A stretch of DNA of 64,000 nt from Marinobacter maroccanus (GTDB lineage Bacteria; Pseudomonadota; Gammaproteobacteria; Pseudomonadales; Oleiphilaceae). The DNA lies in NCBI RefSeq assembly GCF_002933275.1, contig NZ_PSSX01000004.1, positions 124,001-188,000 of the forward strand, in the 5' to 3' direction. Every line of letters starts with the position of its first letter. Position 1 is the stretch's first letter. Both the position numbers and the translations under genes were made by a program. The notes beneath the pieces were generated by a model. It saw only the letters and a list, made by a program, of their open reading frames with translations, had not been told where the DNA came from and did no database searches. Of the stretch, positions 44,301 to 52,317 are shown piece after piece.

Positions 44301-44936
44301 CAGCCAGGCGATGAAATGATGCCAAAGACGCTGCTGGATCTCCGCGCCGGCGCCCTCACCCTGACTCTGGCTCAGCAGTTCACCATCCGGATCGATCAGC
44401 ACGCCTTCATCGCCGATCCACCAGTCAAAACCGAAGGCATTGCGATCCAACCGATTGTTGCGGGTTACGTTGGTGAGCGTGTAGGTCTGCCCGGACCGTT
44501 GAATCAGGCTGGTCTTGCCGGCATCCTCAAGGCCCATCACCAGATACCAGGGCAGCCGGTAAATGCCTTTGCGGCCGGGGAGGTTGCTTTTCAGGGCCGC
44601 CAGCTGGCGATCCAGCAGGCGCTGTTGCTTGCGCTCCATGGGCAGAATCGGATCTTCCTGTTCCCTCTGCGCTTCGGCCTGCCTGACGTTCACCTTGCGC
44701 AGGCGGCGCGCCAGCATCATGCCCCACACCATGGCGACGACCAACACAACGCCCAGGGTTACCAGGGCCCGCATCTGCCAGGCCGCCAATGGAAACTCAC
44801 CATTGAGCTCCCAGCGTGGCCCCAGCCACCAGGTTGCCACCAGCAAGGCAATAACGCCCAGTGTCAGGGTGACCGGGGCTGCGTTTTTGAAGTATGGCAG
44901 AAGCCAGCGACCGATGAGTAAAGCTTTTCTCCACAT
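41352..44936 (-). CDS. tssM: Type VI membrane-complex protein TssM (IcmF)
   Basis: A ~1194-residue inner-membrane protein that links TssL to the lipoprotein TssJ and spans the periplasm. Two N-terminal helices (residues ~23-36 and ~57-77) are followed by a cytoplasmic NTPase domain with Walker A GLEDAGKTSL (~136-145) and the VYVTFTKMDLLYGF segment. A third helix (~465-485; LAVAAVVAVCAGAGMTAGW) precedes the long periplasmic part, ending in a beta-sandwich that binds TssJ. ATG 44936 has AGGA nine bases upstream; ATG 44945 is also possible. It lies 41 bases after tssA. Confidence 0.96.
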   Translation of the reverse strand: MWRKALLIGRWLLPYFKNAAPVTLTLGVIALLVATWWLGPRWELNGEFPLAAWQMRALVTLGVVLVVAMVWGMMLARRLRKVNVRQAEAQREQEDPILPMERKQQRLLDRQLAALKSNLPGRKGIYRLPWYLVMGLEDAGKTSLIQRSGQTYTLTNVTRNNRLDRNAFGFDWWIGDEGVLIDPDGELLSQSQGEGAGAEIQQRLWHHFIAWLERNRPQRPLNGVVLAIDLASLSVADPGQRRDRAILLRTRLRELMEQIGSRLPVYVTFTKMDLLYGFGPLVRTLSKQDKERALGFTYSLEGQMDSDDWLNQFADRYTAMVERLTDRLPDVLANTRDAEERAAAYSFTRQLAGLKPVLEHFLTDLLSADVFSTPAMVRGTYFTSVLQEGVPEDAFVSAAAANYQIAGPIQPAQRAGQSATLFTRALFPEIIYPEAGLAGDNRRVIQSRQRRLAVAAVVAVCAGAGMTAGWQHFFIKNAEAAAAVEARVQGFIDSWQPVGFEPDSTGRNLLGPLDELREATLAFGDHRRNWPLLSDMGLYRGHEVGPEVEESYLDMLAYQYLPALMFGVMAEMGQAPDNSTERLEHLRVLRMLYDASGRRDDIVTRYMQNHWQEAFPGQSELQQRLLGHLDYAMAHTDLAQLTRQGDAVADMTLAPFRSSVQWAQHELGRIATPDRVYRDLEIEAEQEFRAPLELARASGPAFSTVFTRLDDYGEPSDSGAAVEEDPLTIPALLTREGLEKWFLRKSGLVTELALVDAWVLGRRDNVDFSKADEARLLASLQTLYAEHYAEAWRTALSRIDIQRFEDLNHGVRILESLTSGHVPLANLLGQVRDNTRLVPSAEGESTAARELLEQSPHFRMLQDIERQFAELNQLTRENGDQPTGLEQIMLVVGELHEYMRNIQEAPDKGKAALAAARARMGLQGADPIFTLQRMAANQPEPLSRLLTRLATESWRVVLDQAVAQLEREWYREVYQPFQQNLARHYPFNPDSGRDVALQDFERFFAPGGVLDAFYQDNLKLFLEDHPEQVGDARRAGLVRGAVMTSLENADRIRRAYFTRGGSLDVEFALEPLNLSANKRRSVVNVDGQLVEFSHGPRQSIPLVWPNTLRESVESRITLVPIQVNRSPRSLSESGPWALFRLLDKADITGVSSSAVDVRFRVDDGEMRYRLHAASNTNPFTQQLLAGYRIPRSLY

Positions 44937-44977
44937 GGTGTCCATTCCTGCTGTTATTCCTTGGTGTGTTCCGGGGA

Positions 44978-46414
44978 TCAACCCAGCTTTTCAAGCTGCC
45001 TGATCAGGGCGGGCTCCCAGTCCTCGAGAGCCAGCCCGCGAACCTGCGTTTGCAGATCCTGAATCTGCTGCGTGGCCAGTGATTTCAGGCCCGCGTCTTT
45101 CATCAATCGGGCGCTGACAAGACGCCAGTAAAAGCGGTCTCTTGGCTCTCTCGCTTCCGCCAGCCCGTCCTCCAGAAGTTGCATCCCGGCAGCCAGTCCC
45201 TTTTGCCCGGCCAGCTCCCGGGCTTTGTCATAAGCCTGCTCCCAGGCGTTGGCGCTGCCGGCGGAACCACCGGTCGCCGGCGCGGACCAGAGCCACTCTT
45301 CGGCGTCCCGGGACAAGAACGGGGTGCCGTCGTTGAAGGTGAGCTCCGGCAACTGGGCAAGGCGCTCGACAAACTCCTTTGCAGACACACGGATTGCCTC
45401 TGCGCAGGCGTGGTGGCCAAGGGCCGTTGCTACCTGGGCACTTAGCCAATGGCCGTCCAGCCAGAATGGACTGACCGACAGGCTCTGCTCGATTTTCTGC
45501 CACAATGCCAGGTCCGCCGATTTTTCCAGGGCTTCGCGATAGTCAGCCACCCGATCGGCACTCACGGCGGCAAGATCGGTGCGTTTTCCGTCCCGTGTCG
45601 GTGGTGCCGTGGTGATGTTCTGCCAGATAGCGTAACGGCGAATCTGATACCCCAGAGGCTGGTCCGGCCCGGTTTCGGTGAGCATGTCCGCGACTTTCAG
45701 AAGACTCTGCCGGGTTGCCCGCTCATCGCCCGGGTCCAGGGTGAGTGCCCCCAGGGAAGGCTTCGACGATGCAGGTTTCTGCTCTGGCGTTTCAGTTCCC
45801 GAATCCTGGCTGACCTGCCCTGCCGGCGGACGGGGTTCGGGGGCTGCCGTGGCGTCGTTAACCCTGGGCAGGTTTTCAACCGCCCGTTTAAGATCCTGCA
45901 GTGACTCCTCCGGCAATTCCCGGCCAGCGGCCTGGTCCATCAGTCTGGCCAGAAGTTCAAGGCAGAACGCCCGACCGTCGCCAACACTGCCATCGAACGC
46001 CAGGGCGTCTACGCCTTTGCCGGCGCGCTGGAGCATCTGGGTGAACATCATCTTGCGGGCCCGCTTGCCCGTCTCTCCAGGGTAGGGCCAGGCCTGCTCC
46101 CACCATTCGTCCAGCACCCGGTGCAGCAGGTACAGGGCCAGGGCGAACCGTTCACCGTCGCCGCCACGCTGCAGGGCGATCAGCAAAAAACCGAGCACTT
46201 TCAGATCCTTGCTGCGGTCCGAGAGAATCGTCAGGGCGTCGTTTTCAACCTTGCTCCAGTCGATGTCAGTATGGGCCAGAGAGCCCACCTTCATGATCTC
46301 GTTTTCCAGAGACTCCAGCGTCGGATCGTCTCCGAGGGCTTCCCCCACACCCGAATCACTGGGCAATGGTGAGACAACCTGTTCAACGTAGGGATGTTGC
46401 TCAATGATCTGCAT
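44978..46414 (-). CDS. tssA: Type VI baseplate/cap protein TssA
   Basis: A 478-residue cytoplasmic protein with the ImpA N-terminal domain (residues ~8-110; HPYVEQVVSPLPSDSG, LGFLLIALQRGGDGERF) that binds the baseplate, a proline-rich linker (~210-250) and a C-terminal VasJ-like region rich in helices (MQLLEDGLAEAREPRDRFYW). TssA primes sheath polymerisation or caps its distal end. The ATG at 46414 follows CAGGA; the upstream extension to 46543 runs into tagO and is rejected. It is placed between tagO/vasI and tssM, as in Vibrio-type clusters. Confidence 0.94.
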   Translation of the reverse strand: MQIIEQHPYVEQVVSPLPSDSGVGEALGDDPTLESLENEIMKVGSLAHTDIDWSKVENDALTILSDRSKDLKVLGFLLIALQRGGDGERFALALYLLHRVLDEWWEQAWPYPGETGKRARKMMFTQMLQRAGKGVDALAFDGSVGDGRAFCLELLARLMDQAAGRELPEESLQDLKRAVENLPRVNDATAAPEPRPPAGQVSQDSGTETPEQKPASSKPSLGALTLDPGDERATRQSLLKVADMLTETGPDQPLGYQIRRYAIWQNITTAPPTRDGKRTDLAAVSADRVADYREALEKSADLALWQKIEQSLSVSPFWLDGHWLSAQVATALGHHACAEAIRVSAKEFVERLAQLPELTFNDGTPFLSRDAEEWLWSAPATGGSAGSANAWEQAYDKARELAGQKGLAAGMQLLEDGLAEAREPRDRFYWRLVSARLMKDAGLKSLATQQIQDLQTQVRGLALEDWEPALIRQLEKLG

Positions 46415-46448
46415 GTTTCTGTCCTGAATCGCTGTGTTCCGCCGGCAT

Positions 46449-47096
46449 TTACCAGCCACAGGTCTCGCGAAGCGGTTCGATTGCCCGGCGGTATCCCGAG
46501 AGATCAAACAGCAGGCCATTGATGCGGCTGTTGGGCGAGTCAATGCGCGCCTCTGTGCCGTCGATCATGGCTTTCACGGTACGAATGGCTGGCAGTCCCC
46601 GGCCGCCGCTGAGCACGAAACCGTTGTCCCGCACCCGCCAGACGGTCTGTCCCCGGCCAAACCCCAGTTGAACCCGCTCCTCGTCCATTGCCTCAGGCAG
46701 CATCAGAGTGAGTTCAGTGATGTTGTTGTGGCACTGAAGGGCCAGCAGAGGCCTGGGAGGTTGAATCCCCAAAGCGGGAACCGTCACCAGTTGGCCAGCT
46801 GCTCGCCCGGTATTCCGGTAAAGCACACCGGCACCGGCATTTTCTGCATCAAGGCTGGCGTAGGCCTGTCGCCATCGCTCGGATCGACGGGCATCCGGAG
46901 CCGCAAGTTCCCCGTTTGATTCCGCCAGGGGGGTGCCAAAAACCTCGTCAAAGCAGGCCAGCCGTTCAAGTCGCTGGGGCTCACTGGTACAGAGGCGGGC
47001 ATCCTCAAGCTGGCCAGCGCTGGCATTGGACACCAGTGAAAGCAGCGCCAAAGCCGCTGCAACACCACCGGTTAATCGCACTCTTCGGGGAATCAT
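46449..47096 (-). CDS. tagO: Type VI accessory protein TagO/VasI
   Basis: A 215-residue exported protein with signal peptide (AAALALLSLVSNASA). After it comes a pair of cysteines (ARLCTSEPQRLERLACFDEVF) typical of VasI/TagO-like proteins, and a C-terminal immunoglobulin-like strand region (ITELTLMLPEAMDE, GRGQTVWRVRDNGFVLSGG) ending with another cysteine (ETCGW). The family is found in Vibrio-type type VI clusters and its function is poorly known. The ATG overlaps the stop of the sigma-54 activator (ATGA). It lies 34 bases before tssA. Confidence 0.85.
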   Translation of the reverse strand: MIPRRVRLTGGVAAALALLSLVSNASAGQLEDARLCTSEPQRLERLACFDEVFGTPLAESNGELAAPDARRSERWRQAYASLDAENAGAGVLYRNTGRAAGQLVTVPALGIQPPRPLLALQCHNNITELTLMLPEAMDEERVQLGFGRGQTVWRVRDNGFVLSGGRGLPAIRTVKAMIDGTEARIDSPNSRINGLLFDLSGYRRAIEPLRETCGW

Positions 47097-48673
47097 GACT
47101 CTGTCACCTGGTACTTGAGGCACTTGTGGGCCAGGGTCCGCTTTGGCAGGCCGAGACTTTCCGCCGCCTGGGCCCGGTTGCCAGCGTACTGGCGCAATCG
47201 CTCACGAATAATCGCCGCTTCAAAGGCCTGTGCCGCGGCTTTAAGATCCCGGATCTCTTCCACAACGGGTAGATCAACGGGATTTCTGTCTCTGGCATCC
47301 CAGGGTGCGCTGATCCAACCATCGGACTCTTCAAACAGGTCATTAATCCTCAGAACTTCCGGCTGGATATCATCCCCGCCCGGGGTCTGCAGGCAGGCCA
47401 TTTCAATGATGTTGCGCAGCTCACGGACATTGCCCGGGAAGTCGTATCCGGCCAGCAGGTGCAGAGCGTGGCTGGAAATGCCCATGGGCCCGCTACCCTC
47501 ACGCTCGGTATACAACCGGATAAAGTGACGGCTCAGGGCTTCGAGGTCGTCGGGGCGCTCCCGCAAGGGGGTCACCCGCAGTGGAAACTGGCTCAGGCGG
47601 TAAAATAGGTCCCGCCGGAAGCTGCCGTCTTCAATACCTGCCTGCAGCGGCTGGTGGGTGGCCGCTACCAGGCGAAAATCCGAATGCTGTTCCTCGCGGG
47701 CCCCCAGCGGGCGGAACTGACGACTCTCCAGCACCCGGAGCAGTTTCGACTGCAGGGCCAAGGGCATGTCGCCGATTTCATCGAGGAACAGGGTGCCGCC
47801 GTTGGCCTGTGCCAGAAGCCCCTGCTTGTCGTGGTCGGCGCCTGAAAACGCGCCTCGGGTATGCCCGAAAAGTTCGCTTTCCAGGAGGGTATCCGGAATC
47901 GCGGCGCAGTTGACCACCACCATCGGGCCATCGGCCCGGTCGGACAGTTCATGGATACCGCGGGCGACCACATCCTTGCCACAGCCGGTTTCTCCCTGAA
48001 CCAAAACGGACAGCTGGCTGCCGGCGGCCCGGACGATCTGGGCCCGTAGGCTGGTCATGGCCTGGGAGTTGCCGACCAGGGTTCGGGCCAGTTGTTCGCA
48101 CCGGGTGCGAACGGTTTCGGCGTCGTGCAGATGATCCAGTGACCGCTTGAGCAGGCGGCGTTGCCAGACCTGGTCGCGGCTTTGAAGCTGGGTAATCCAT
48201 TGATGAACCAGCAGTTGCCGTAGGCCACAATACAGAGGCTGGCCGGTAATGCCGTCCCAGTCGGGTTCGTCCCGACACAGGACGAGCACCCCCAGGGTTC
48301 GGCCATCATTACCGGTGAGGGGCTCGAGCCACAGAGAACGGGCCCGGTCGCTGGCCTCGAAGAGGGCCTGGAAGCCAACGTGGTCCAGGCGGTAGCTGGC
48401 GGCACGGGTAAGTTCCCGGGCTTTGCCGGTTTGCAGCACGTGGGCAAAGGGGTGGCTGAAGTCACCGCAGTCGAATTCGCCCTGTTCGGCGAGGTCGCTG
48501 CAGTGCAGGGTCCGGCCACTGAGGTCGAGTTCGAGTGCCCAGCAGCGGGTCAGTCCGAAGGCGTTTTCCAGCTGTCTTGTGGCGGTTTTCAGCAGATCCG
48601 GCAGGTTGTCCTGCTGGATCAGGGCCACCGCCAGGTCGATGCCGGTGTGCAGTTCCATCTGCATCCGTCCCAT
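47093..48673 (-). CDS. vasH: Sigma-54-dependent activator of the type VI cluster (VasH-like)
   Basis: A 526-residue transcription activator: an N-terminal GAF-like domain (~10-180), an AAA+ domain with GETGCGKDVVARGIHELS and Walker B GGTLFLDEIGDM, and a Fis-type helix-turn-helix (NRAQAAESLGLPKRTLAHKC). The sigma-54 contact loop reads GAFSGA in place of the usual GAFTGA. It would open sigma-54 promoters of this cluster or of unlinked hcp-vgrG genes. The ATG 48673 with GGAAG upstream is preferred; the frame runs on through the hairpin repeat to 48820, but that part is repeat sequence and is not believed coding. Confidence 0.93.
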   Translation of the reverse strand: MGRMQMELHTGIDLAVALIQQDNLPDLLKTATRQLENAFGLTRCWALELDLSGRTLHCSDLAEQGEFDCGDFSHPFAHVLQTGKARELTRAASYRLDHVGFQALFEASDRARSLWLEPLTGNDGRTLGVLVLCRDEPDWDGITGQPLYCGLRQLLVHQWITQLQSRDQVWQRRLLKRSLDHLHDAETVRTRCEQLARTLVGNSQAMTSLRAQIVRAAGSQLSVLVQGETGCGKDVVARGIHELSDRADGPMVVVNCAAIPDTLLESELFGHTRGAFSGADHDKQGLLAQANGGTLFLDEIGDMPLALQSKLLRVLESRQFRPLGAREEQHSDFRLVAATHQPLQAGIEDGSFRRDLFYRLSQFPLRVTPLRERPDDLEALSRHFIRLYTEREGSGPMGISSHALHLLAGYDFPGNVRELRNIIEMACLQTPGGDDIQPEVLRINDLFEESDGWISAPWDARDRNPVDLPVVEEIRDLKAAAQAFEAAIIRERLRQYAGNRAQAAESLGLPKRTLAHKCLKYQVTES

Positions 48674-48722
48674 GGTTCTCTTCCCTAAGATTTTTATGCT
48701 TTTGTGTTCGTCGACCGCACAC

Positions 48723-48821
48723 CGTGGGGTTATGCTTTCCAAAACACGCCGTGAATACATCCCTGTAGGCTCCGCTCCGCCATCCTTGGCTCCGCAGGGT
48801 TTTGGAAAGCATAACCCCACG
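48723..48821 (-). repeat. Hairpin repeat, family A copy 3
   Basis: The same core as copies 1 and 2 in the opposite orientation, with a handful of base changes, flanked by perfect arms of 23 bases (CGTGGGGTTATGCTTTCCAAAAC at the left in two parts, complement at 48799-48821). It begins 22 bases beyond the clpV stop and ends 50 bases before the vasH start, so it sits inside the type VI transcription unit and may act as a partial terminator or RNA stabiliser. Confidence 0.93.
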
Positions 48822-48842
48822 CTGCGCTACTTTAGAGTGATC

Positions 48843-51476
48843 CTAAACCACCATTCCTGTGAATCTGGCGTCTTCAACACCCAACGTGACCTTCGTAACA
48901 GGCTCCCTCGCCGCCAGTTTCTCCAGCAACGCCAATGAAACCGGCGGCAACAGCTCACCCTCGATGATCGACTCAAGCATCCTTGCGCCGTTTTCGCTTC
49001 TTGTCGCACGGCTGCGGATGGCATCGATCAGGCCGTCCTGAAGTTCCACTTCGGTGTGATAACGGGCCTTGATCTGGTCCGCCAGGCGCTGGAGTTTGTC
49101 GCCAACGATTCGGTTGAGGGTTTCCTCGCCCAGAGGCAGGTAGGGCACCACTTCCATTCTTGCCAGCAAGGCCGGTTTGAAGAAGCTGGCCAGTTCCGGG
49201 TAGAGGGCTTCGTCCAGGCTGGCCGGGGACTCGGCGTGGTTGACGATGGTCTGGTAGCCGAGGTTGGAGGTGAGGAAAAAGACGACATTTTTGCAGTCGA
49301 TGAGTCGGCCTTCGCCGTCAGCCAGTTCGCCTTTGTCGAACGCCTGGTAGAACAGGTTGAGGACTTCCGGATGGGCTTTTTCGACTTCGTCGAGCAAGAC
49401 CACGGAGTAGGGTTTCTGGCGGATGGCTTCGGTGAGGATGCCGCCTTCGCCGAAGCCAACGTAACCCGGGGGTGAACCGATCAGGCGGGAGACGGTGTGT
49501 TTTTCCTGGTATTCGGACATGTTGATGGTGGTGAGGAACTGGCGGCCACCGTAGAGCAGTTCGGCCAGTTGTACCACGGTTTCGGTTTTGCCAACGCCGC
49601 TGGGACCCACCAGCAGGAAGGCGCCCATGGGGCGGCCGGGGCGGCGCAGGTCGGCGCGGGCGGTGAGCAGGTGCTGGTGCAGGCAGTCGATGGCGGTGTC
49701 CTGGCCTTTGATGTGCTCCTGCAGATACGCCGGCAAATGGGTGATTTTTTCCAGTTCGTCGGTGGTCATGCGATTGACCGGAATGCCGGTCCAGTCGGCG
49801 ATGACTTCGGCCACCTGTCTGGCATCAACGCGGGCGTGTACCAGCGGCTCGTCGGCCTGGAGTTCAGTCAGTTCCTGCTCGATGGCGGCGGCTTCGCTTT
49901 TCAGCTCCGGGCGTTCTTCTGTATCCCCATCGGTCAATTCAGAGGTATCCGCTTGTGCCTGGGATTCGCCGGTGAGCAACTGTTCCCGAATCTCCACCAG
50001 TCGTGCCACCAGTTCCCGCTGGTCGTTCCAGCGTTGTTCCAGGGCTGCGGATTCAGCAGTGATCCCGGCAATGCGCTGTTCCAGTTCCCTTTCCCGTTCG
50101 GCATCGACGCTCTGCCCCAGGGTGTGTTCCCGGCTCAGCAGATTCTGTTCCATGGCCAACTGATGCAGCTCGCTGCGGACGTGGCTCAGGCGTCTGGGCG
50201 GCATGGTCAGATTCAGGCTGACCCGGGCGCAGGCGGTGTCCAGTACGTCGATGGCTTTGTCCGGTAACTGGCGGCCGGCAAGGTAACGGGCAGACATGTC
50301 GGAGGCGGCTTTCAGGGCGCTGTCGGCGATCAGGACCTGATGGGCTTTTTCGTAGACGGTGCGCAGGCCACGGAGGATGTGGACAGCTTCGCCGGGTGTG
50401 GGCTCATCCAGCGCCACAGGCTGGAAACGCCGGCTCAGTGCCGGGTCTTTTTCGAAGTATTTTTTGTACTCGCGCCAGGTGGTCGCGGCGATGGTGCGCA
50501 GCTCGCCCCGGGCAAGGGCCGGTTTGAGCAGGTTGGCGGCATCGGAGCCGCCTTCGCTGTTGCCGGCGCCAATCAGGGTATGGGCTTCGTCAATGAACAG
50601 GATGATGGGGGTAGCGGAGCCTTTGACCGCTTCGATAACGCCTTTGAGGCGTTTCTCGAACTCGCCCTTCACCGAGGCGCCGGCCTGCAGGGCGCCCATG
50701 TCCAGGGTCCAGAGCTCAACGTTTTTCAGGCGGTCAGGCACGTCGTCGTTAACGATGCGCAGAGCCAGGCCCTCCACCACGGCGCTTTTGCCCACACCGG
50801 CATCGCCCACCACAATAGGGTTGTTCTTGCGGCGGCGGCAGAGAATGTCGATCATCTGGTCGATCTCGGCGTCACGGCACACCACCGGGTCCAGTTTTTC
50901 TTCCCGGGCCAGTCCGGTGAAGTCGGTGGCGTAGCGTTTGAGCGGGTCCAGATCCGCGCTTGCCACCGGTTGCCCGGGTTCCTGTTCGCTCGGTTCCAGC
51001 CTCTCCGCGGAGCCCTGGGTTAACCGGTCAAATTGCTTGCGCAGCTGCTCACGGTTGATGTCCATCAGTGCCTGTGCCACCCGGGGCATAAGGTATCGGT
51101 CGGCATTCATCAGCAGGGCCAGGAATACGACGCCGGAGCGCAGTTCGGTGTGACCCAGTTCAGTGGAAGCCAGCAGCCAGGCATCCTGCATCAGTTCCAC
51201 CAACAGCGGTGAGAACGATGGATAGGGCTCAGCGCTTTGCGCCTCTCCGTTCAGGCTGTCGCCCACCAGCGGTTGCAGTTGCTGATGATCAATGCCGGTG
51301 TGCTCCAGAATCTGGCGCACGTCGGAAAACGGTGTCTCCAGCAGTTTGAACAGCAAATGGGCCGGAGTGATTTCCGCGCCCTGGCGGCTGATGCACAGCG
51401 CGGCGGAGGCTTCCAGCGCCTGGCGTGACATGTCGTTGAGGCGCCCGATCAGCGCCGGCAGTTCTACCCGAATCAC
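48843..51476 (-). CDS. clpV: Type VI sheath-recycling ATPase ClpV (TssH)
   Basis: An 877-residue AAA+ unfoldase. The N-terminal domain (1-150; EASAALCISRQGAEITPAHL) recognises the contracted sheath. The first ATPase has Walker A GDAGVGKSAVVEG (~residue 225) and ILFIDEAHTLIGAG; a coiled-coil middle domain follows (~400-540); the second ATPase has GPSGVGKTETV and VLLDEVEKAHPEVLN. It differs from ClpB by its short middle domain and its place here. It extracts TssC from spent sheaths so subunits can be reused. It lies 10 bases after tssL and is followed by the hairpin repeat. Confidence 0.96.
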   Translation of the reverse strand: MIRVELPALIGRLNDMSRQALEASAALCISRQGAEITPAHLLFKLLETPFSDVRQILEHTGIDHQQLQPLVGDSLNGEAQSAEPYPSFSPLLVELMQDAWLLASTELGHTELRSGVVFLALLMNADRYLMPRVAQALMDINREQLRKQFDRLTQGSAERLEPSEQEPGQPVASADLDPLKRYATDFTGLAREEKLDPVVCRDAEIDQMIDILCRRRKNNPIVVGDAGVGKSAVVEGLALRIVNDDVPDRLKNVELWTLDMGALQAGASVKGEFEKRLKGVIEAVKGSATPIILFIDEAHTLIGAGNSEGGSDAANLLKPALARGELRTIAATTWREYKKYFEKDPALSRRFQPVALDEPTPGEAVHILRGLRTVYEKAHQVLIADSALKAASDMSARYLAGRQLPDKAIDVLDTACARVSLNLTMPPRRLSHVRSELHQLAMEQNLLSREHTLGQSVDAERERELEQRIAGITAESAALEQRWNDQRELVARLVEIREQLLTGESQAQADTSELTDGDTEERPELKSEAAAIEQELTELQADEPLVHARVDARQVAEVIADWTGIPVNRMTTDELEKITHLPAYLQEHIKGQDTAIDCLHQHLLTARADLRRPGRPMGAFLLVGPSGVGKTETVVQLAELLYGGRQFLTTINMSEYQEKHTVSRLIGSPPGYVGFGEGGILTEAIRQKPYSVVLLDEVEKAHPEVLNLFYQAFDKGELADGEGRLIDCKNVVFFLTSNLGYQTIVNHAESPASLDEALYPELASFFKPALLARMEVVPYLPLGEETLNRIVGDKLQRLADQIKARYHTEVELQDGLIDAIRSRATRSENGARMLESIIEGELLPPVSLALLEKLAAREPVTKVTLGVEDARFTGMVV

Positions 51477-51486
51477 GTTGATGTCC

Positions 51487-52314
51487 TTATTTCGGTAGTT
51501 GGTCGAGTACGCGCAATACGTCCGTGATGCGCTCGTTCAGTGCCATGTTATACAGGGAGTAGATGCCGGCCATGGCCGCCACAAACAGAGCTGCAACGCC
51601 CCAGACGGGCATGCCGCTGCGCAACCGGTTCCGGGTTGGCGTCACGTTCGCCCGGGCATCCGCAAGAGGCGGCTGGTCCTGTTCCTCCTGCAACGCTTTC
51701 AGTTGCTCGTGCAGGCCACGGACAATCCGGTCGTATTCATCCCGGCCGTTTTCCATCACCTTGTACCGCCCTTCGAAACCCAGGGAGAGGCACAGGTAGA
51801 TAAACGACAGCATGTCGCGATAACGGGCCGGTTCCTGCTCCATCCGGGCAAGAATGGCAAAAACCTTTTCCCCACCCCAGGTCTCGTTGTGGAAGCGGGA
51901 CAGCAGGGAGTGCTGAGACCAGACGCTATGGGCGCCCCAGTCCGTTCCCAGCACGGCCTCGTCGATGAAGGCGCAGAGAACGTACCGATAGGCGACAACA
52001 ACCGGCCGGTCGTAACCCTGTTCCACCAGTTCCCGGTCGATGGCAGCGATTTCATCCACCACCTGCTGGTAGAGGGTTTCCACCGCGCGATAATCCGCCA
52101 GCCTGCGTATCCTGATCACCAGGCCGAGCAATGGTGTGGCGGCGTCAATCAGGCGGTTATGTTCCAACCCTCTGAGCTGGAACTGCTCGTCAACCTGGCC
52201 TTCCCTGTTGCCCTCAGCTGCTGCCCGGCTGTCGGCAAAAATCAGATCACTGAACGCACTGCTGCCGGAATTCCTGCTGCCATTGGGTAAGTCCATTACC
52301 TGTGCATCTGCCAT
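51487..52314 (-). CDS. tssL: Type VI membrane-complex protein TssL (DotU/IcmH)
   Basis: A 275-residue inner-membrane protein. The cytoplasmic hook domain (residues ~40-220) has VVAYRYVLCAFIDEAVLGTDWG, HSLLSRFHNETWGGEKVF and YLCLSLGFEGRY, all conserved in DotU/TssL. One C-terminal helix (MPVWGVAALFVAAMAGIYSL, ~232-252) anchors it, and only a short stretch follows, so there is no peptidoglycan-binding OmpA extension. It joins TssM and the baseplate. It is three bases after tssK. Confidence 0.95.
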   Translation of the reverse strand: MADAQVMDLPNGSRNSGSSAFSDLIFADSRAAAEGNREGQVDEQFQLRGLEHNRLIDAATPLLGLVIRIRRLADYRAVETLYQQVVDEIAAIDRELVEQGYDRPVVVAYRYVLCAFIDEAVLGTDWGAHSVWSQHSLLSRFHNETWGGEKVFAILARMEQEPARYRDMLSFIYLCLSLGFEGRYKVMENGRDEYDRIVRGLHEQLKALQEEQDQPPLADARANVTPTRNRLRSGMPVWGVAALFVAAMAGIYSLYNMALNERITDVLRVLDQLPK

Positions 52315-52317
52315 GAT

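Noticed and set aside
48674..48820. N-terminal extension of the VasH-like activator through repeat copy 3
   Set aside because: A better start with GGAAG exists at 48673, and the extension is pure repeat sequence.
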